Shown here: positions 16,061 to 18,306 of the stretch, in pieces | How positions within the stretch are numbered: the first letter of the stretch is position 1 | Layout of the letters: each line of letters opens with the position of its first letter | Assembly: GCA_002309765.1 (NCBI GenBank) | Contig: DBXY01000012.1 | Span: 1,604 to 19,909 of the forward strand | DNA length: 18,306 nucleotides | From: Verrucomicrobia bacterium UBA1200 | GTDB lineage: Bacteria > Verrucomicrobiota > Kiritimatiellia > RFP12 > UBA1067 | Direction: 5' to 3' | Made by a program: the position numbers and the translations under genes | The notes under the pieces: generated by a model | What the model was told of the DNA's origin: nothing | Seen by the model: only the letters and a program-made list of their open reading frames with translations | The model's database searches: none

Positions 16061-16110
16061 CATCACCGTAAACAAAACCATAAAAACGGCTTGTGTTTAG
16101 TTCGGTGATG
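16061..16110. repeat. Imperfect inverted repeat across the activase stop codon
   Basis: CATCACCG (16061-16068) pairs perfectly with CGGTGATG (16103-16110), and TAAACA (16069-16074) with TGTTTA (16094-16099), leaving a three-base bulge and a 19-base loop. The stop codon at 16097-16099 lies inside the stem. There is no T-tract after it on the minus strand, so it is not a standard terminator; it could be an mRNA end-stabilising hairpin. Confidence 0.45.
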
Positions 16111-16810
16111 GTACTATTTTAACGGGGGACAAGTCCGGGACGCGATTCCCGTCGAAGCCAGGCGAATAGCTCCGTCCAAGTTTCGCATACTTCGCCCCAG
16201 CCAAACGATTGTAAGGAAGAAGCTCCACCTTTAGCAGATTCGGCGCGCCGGCAAGAAGCCGCGCCACGCCATCTTTCGCCTCTCGCGTGTCGTTTACGCC
16301 GGGGATGCACGGTATGCGCGCGACAAACGGAACCCCAGAGTCCTTTAGCCACGCGATATTACCGAAGATCGATGAGGCGTCCACACCGGTCCAGCGACGG
16401 TATCCTTCCAAATCTGGAAATTTGACATCCTGCAGAACAAGATCCATCTTAGCGACGACCTCCCGGTACACCTCGGCTGAGGCAAATCCGCTCGTTTCGA
16501 TCGCGTATGTGAGATGCGATTCGGCCCTGCGAAGCCGATCAATCACGGCCAAAACAAAACCTGCCTGCGAAAGCGGTTCGCCGCCAGAAAAAGTCACCCC
16601 GCCACCGGAACCGACGAGAAAGTCTGCGGTCTTGATAACCTCATCGGCGACTTCAAGGTCGGTCATCTCGCGCCCGCCGCCAAACTCCTGCCCTTCGGGG
16701 TTATGACACCACGCGCAGCGCAGCGGACACCCCTGGAGGAATACTGTCGTTCGTGGTCCGGGACCATCCTGCAACGTGAACTCGCGTATCTCAAAGACTC
16801 TGCCGGTCAA
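16097..16810 (-). CDS. Glycyl radical enzyme activase (PflA-like, radical SAM)
   Basis: A 237-residue radical SAM protein that would install the glycyl radical on the enzyme encoded just upstream. The cluster motif CPLRCAWC gives C28, C32 and C35, followed by HNPEG; GVTFSGGEP (71-79) is the SAM-binding stretch. There is no eight-cysteine ferredoxin-like insert between these motifs, so it is of the compact PflA type rather than that of many decarboxylase and dehydratase activases. I place the start at TTG 16810: GAGG lies 6 bases upstream, and the length fits PflA. TTG 16822 and GTG 16864 are alternatives, the latter giving a poorly conserved N-terminus inside the upstream gene. The substrate is the neighbouring GRE by adjacency. 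Confidence 0.9.
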   Translation of the reverse strand: MTGRVFEIREFTLQDGPGPRTTVFLQGCPLRCAWCHNPEGQEFGGGREMTDLEVADEVIKTADFLVGSGGGVTFSGGEPLSQAGFVLAVIDRLRRAESHLTYAIETSGFASAEVYREVVAKMDLVLQDVKFPDLEGYRRWTGVDASSIFGNIAWLKDSGVPFVARIPCIPGVNDTREAKDGVARLLAGAPNLLKVELLPYNRLAGAKYAKLGRSYSPGFDGNRVPDLSPVKIVPSPN

Positions 16811-16816
16811 AAGCCA

Positions 16817-16820
16817 CCTC
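16817..16820 (-). promoter_or_regulatory. Ribosome binding site supporting a TTG start
   Basis: GAGG on the minus strand at 16820-16817, 6 bases before TTG 16810 and overlapping the glycyl radical enzyme stop (16821-16819). It supports coupled translation of the activase. Confidence 0.5.
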
Positions 16821-18306
16821 AACCCTTTAGCTCGACCCGCTTGATAATCTGATCTTGGAAGCACTTGTCCAGTTCAATGAAATAGCCGCTCCATCCCCAC
16901 ACGCGGACAATGAGATGGCGGTGACGTTCTGGGTGGGCCTGCGCGTCAAGAAGCGTCTCACGGTTAATCGTGTTGATCTGCATCTGATGGCCTCCGCGAT
17001 CAATAAAATATTTCACGAGCTGCGCAACCTTCGTCACCCCATCAGGCTCTAGAAATGCCGAATCGTGTATCTCAATCGTGAGGGGACCACCGTTCGAGAC
17101 CGGCACCAGATCAGGCTCGGTAAAACTCTTCACCACGCTCACCGGCCCTTTTACGGGAACATCCAAACTCGGCGCGTAATTGGCCGAAAACGGCAGGCCT
17201 TTGAGCCGCCCGTCCGCCGAAGCGGGTACCTCGCGGGCGTGCCACACGTAATACATCGCGGAACCGGTACCGGGACGGAACACGCCGCCGCGGTCGTTCT
17301 TCTTTCCGTCGAAAGCGTGTCCCCATACATCGACGAGCTCTTTCGCCAGGTCATCCGCGCGGCTGTCCGCGTTGCCCATCTTCGGCGCGGCCTTGGCCGC
17401 CGCCAAAAGATCGGGACGGCCGGCGAAGTCGGTGTCGAGGAGTGTCACGAGTTCGCTAAGCGTCACCAGCTGCTTCTCGAACACGAGTTCGCGGACAGAC
17501 GCGAGAGAATCAACCGCAACCGCGATACCGGTTCCGTGGATTCCGAAGTTATTGTACCTGCCGCCCTTGCAGAGGTCGCGCGCATTCGCCACGCATCCGG
17601 TGGAAATGGCGGAAACGAACGGTCCCGGCAGAATCTCCACATGGCGGTACTTCTCGACGATCGCATCGGCGCGCCGACGGATTTCCGCAAAAAACTCCGC
17701 CTTGACATCATCAAAAGAAAGCTCCGCGTCTCCGCGCCGCTGCGCTACAATTCTCAACGCGGTATCGAGACACCCAACGAAATTAACGGCGTCAATGTTG
17801 TTGATGTCCATTCCGCATCCGGGAATCAGAAACTCCCAACACGCCGCCACGGAATAATCACGCGCGTCCTCTAGCGCGTAACCCCAACGCGTCAATGCCG
17901 GAATCACAACATCATCGTTGGCGTACTGAGGGAAACCAAGCCCCTCTTTCGTAAGTTCTGTCCCAAGCTCGAAAATAGAGAGCGGGGTCGATTTGTCAAC
18001 GCGAAGATTGATCTTGGGATCAACGAGCTTGAGTTCTCCGCACGCTTTCAGGCAAAGACGCGAGAGGTCATTGAACGCGCACTTCCCGTCGCGCGTGACG
18101 CCGCCGAGCATCACGGACTGGCCGTTGTCGCCCTGTTGCACACCGATATAGAGGTCGCTGTCGCGGTTACACGCGATAAAGAACTCCTCAAGCTCCTCAA
18201 GGGCAGTATCTTCAGTTAAACGGCCTTCGCGGATATCGGCATCATAATACGGGTAGAGGTACTGGTCTATACGCCCGAGCCCGCAATGGTACTCGCCCTC
18301 GCACCA
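16819..18306 (-). CDS. Glycyl radical enzyme (PFL-like), 5' end beyond window
   Basis: The last 495 residues of a pyruvate formate-lyase superfamily enzyme; the frame is open to the window edge, so the start is missing. The visible part opens with family text GLGRIDQYLYPYYDADI. The likely thiyl-radical cysteine is in AACWEFLIPG (codon 17841-17839) with glutamate two residues on (17835-17833), the Cys-x-Glu pattern of dehydratases, decarboxylases and C-N or C-S lyases rather than the Cys-Cys of true pyruvate formate-lyase. The C-terminal radical motif is RVWGWSGYF (glycine codon 16896-16894) in place of the common RV-x-GY. The enzyme is cytoplasmic, oxygen-sensitive, and activated by the next gene's product. 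Known subfamilies usually show GCVEP at the active site; this WEF variant fits none I can name. The substrate is unknown. Confidence 0.93.
   Translation of the reverse strand, partial: WCEGEYHCGLGRIDQYLYPYYDADIREGRLTEDTALEELEEFFIACNRDSDLYIGVQQGDNGQSVMLGGVTRDGKCAFNDLSRLCLKACGELKLVDPKINLRVDKSTPLSIFELGTELTKEGLGFPQYANDDVVIPALTRWGYALEDARDYSVAACWEFLIPGCGMDINNIDAVNFVGCLDTALRIVAQRRGDAELSFDDVKAEFFAEIRRRADAIVEKYRHVEILPGPFVSAISTGCVANARDLCKGGRYNNFGIHGTGIAVAVDSLASVRELVFEKQLVTLSELVTLLDTDFAGRPDLLAAAKAAPKMGNADSRADDLAKELVDVWGHAFDGKKNDRGGVFRPGTGSAMYYVWHAREVPASADGRLKGLPFSANYAPSLDVPVKGPVSVVKSFTEPDLVPVSNGGPLTIEIHDSAFLEPDGVTKVAQLVKYFIDRGGHQMQINTINRETLLDAQAHPERHRHLIVRVWGWSGYFIELDKCFQDQIIKRVELKG

Noticed and set aside
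16061..16110. Rho-independent terminator after the activase gene
   Set aside because: The stem is present, but no T-tract follows on the minus strand and the loop is long, so it is listed only as an inverted repeat.
17065..17874. Plus-strand frame of 269 codons opposite the glycyl radical enzyme
   Set aside because: Antisense to a well-supported enzyme; arginine- and valine-rich composition typical of a shadow.
1..18306. CRISPR arrays, tRNA or rRNA genes, insertion sequences, riboswitches
   Set aside because: No regularly spaced repeats, cloverleaf, transposase or known riboswitch core was seen on either strand.

Overview
The window looks like chromosomal DNA from an anaerobic, glycan-feeding bacterium of the PVC group, most likely Kiritimatiellota or Lentisphaerota. 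This is inferred from gene content only: Tat-exported Gfo/Idh/MocA oxidoreductases and sugar isomerases, LamG-type surface proteins, exported metallophosphoesterases, a secreted GH2 enzyme, and an oxygen-sensitive glycyl radical enzyme with its activase. No rRNA, tRNA, phage, transposon or CRISPR array is visible. All genes but one lie on the minus strand, and no gene-free stretch exceeds 300 bases (the longest is 258 bases, 4487-4744).

Layout, read in the direction of minus-strand transcription from high to low coordinates. (1) 18306-16097: the 3' part of a glycyl radical enzyme gene, cut by the window edge, directly followed by its radical SAM activase. (2) 15942-10344: after a promoter-bearing gap come a Tat-exported oxidoreductase, a Tat-exported TIM-barrel isomerase, a DUF2851 protein and a membrane-anchored propeller-like protein. 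These are joined by very short gaps or overlaps. They run into (3) 10357-7715, a solute-binding protein fused to a MalF-type ABC permease, and (4) 7604-5784, a secreted GH2 glycosidase with its own probable promoter. (5) 5728-5766: a bidirectional terminator. (6) 4745-5716: the only plus-strand gene, a Tat-exported metallophosphoesterase. (7) 4486-1: an exported LamG-metallophosphoesterase fusion followed by a large LamG/PKD surface protein, running off the window. These last two share a duplicated N-terminal module.

Working model (inference): the block at 15942-5784 is a carbohydrate-use locus. The GH2 enzyme and the exported oxidoreductase/TIM-barrel pair would process glycosides outside the cytoplasm. 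The pair resembles known 3-keto-glycoside cleavage systems built from the same two families. The binding-protein/permease fusion would import products, but its ATPase and partner permease are not in the window. The glycyl radical enzyme would carry out an anaerobic lyase, dehydratase or decarboxylase step; its substrate is unknown. The most unusual items are the divergent glycyl radical enzyme, the one-chain binding protein/permease with an inserted EF-hand loop, and the paired exported oxidoreductase and isomerase.
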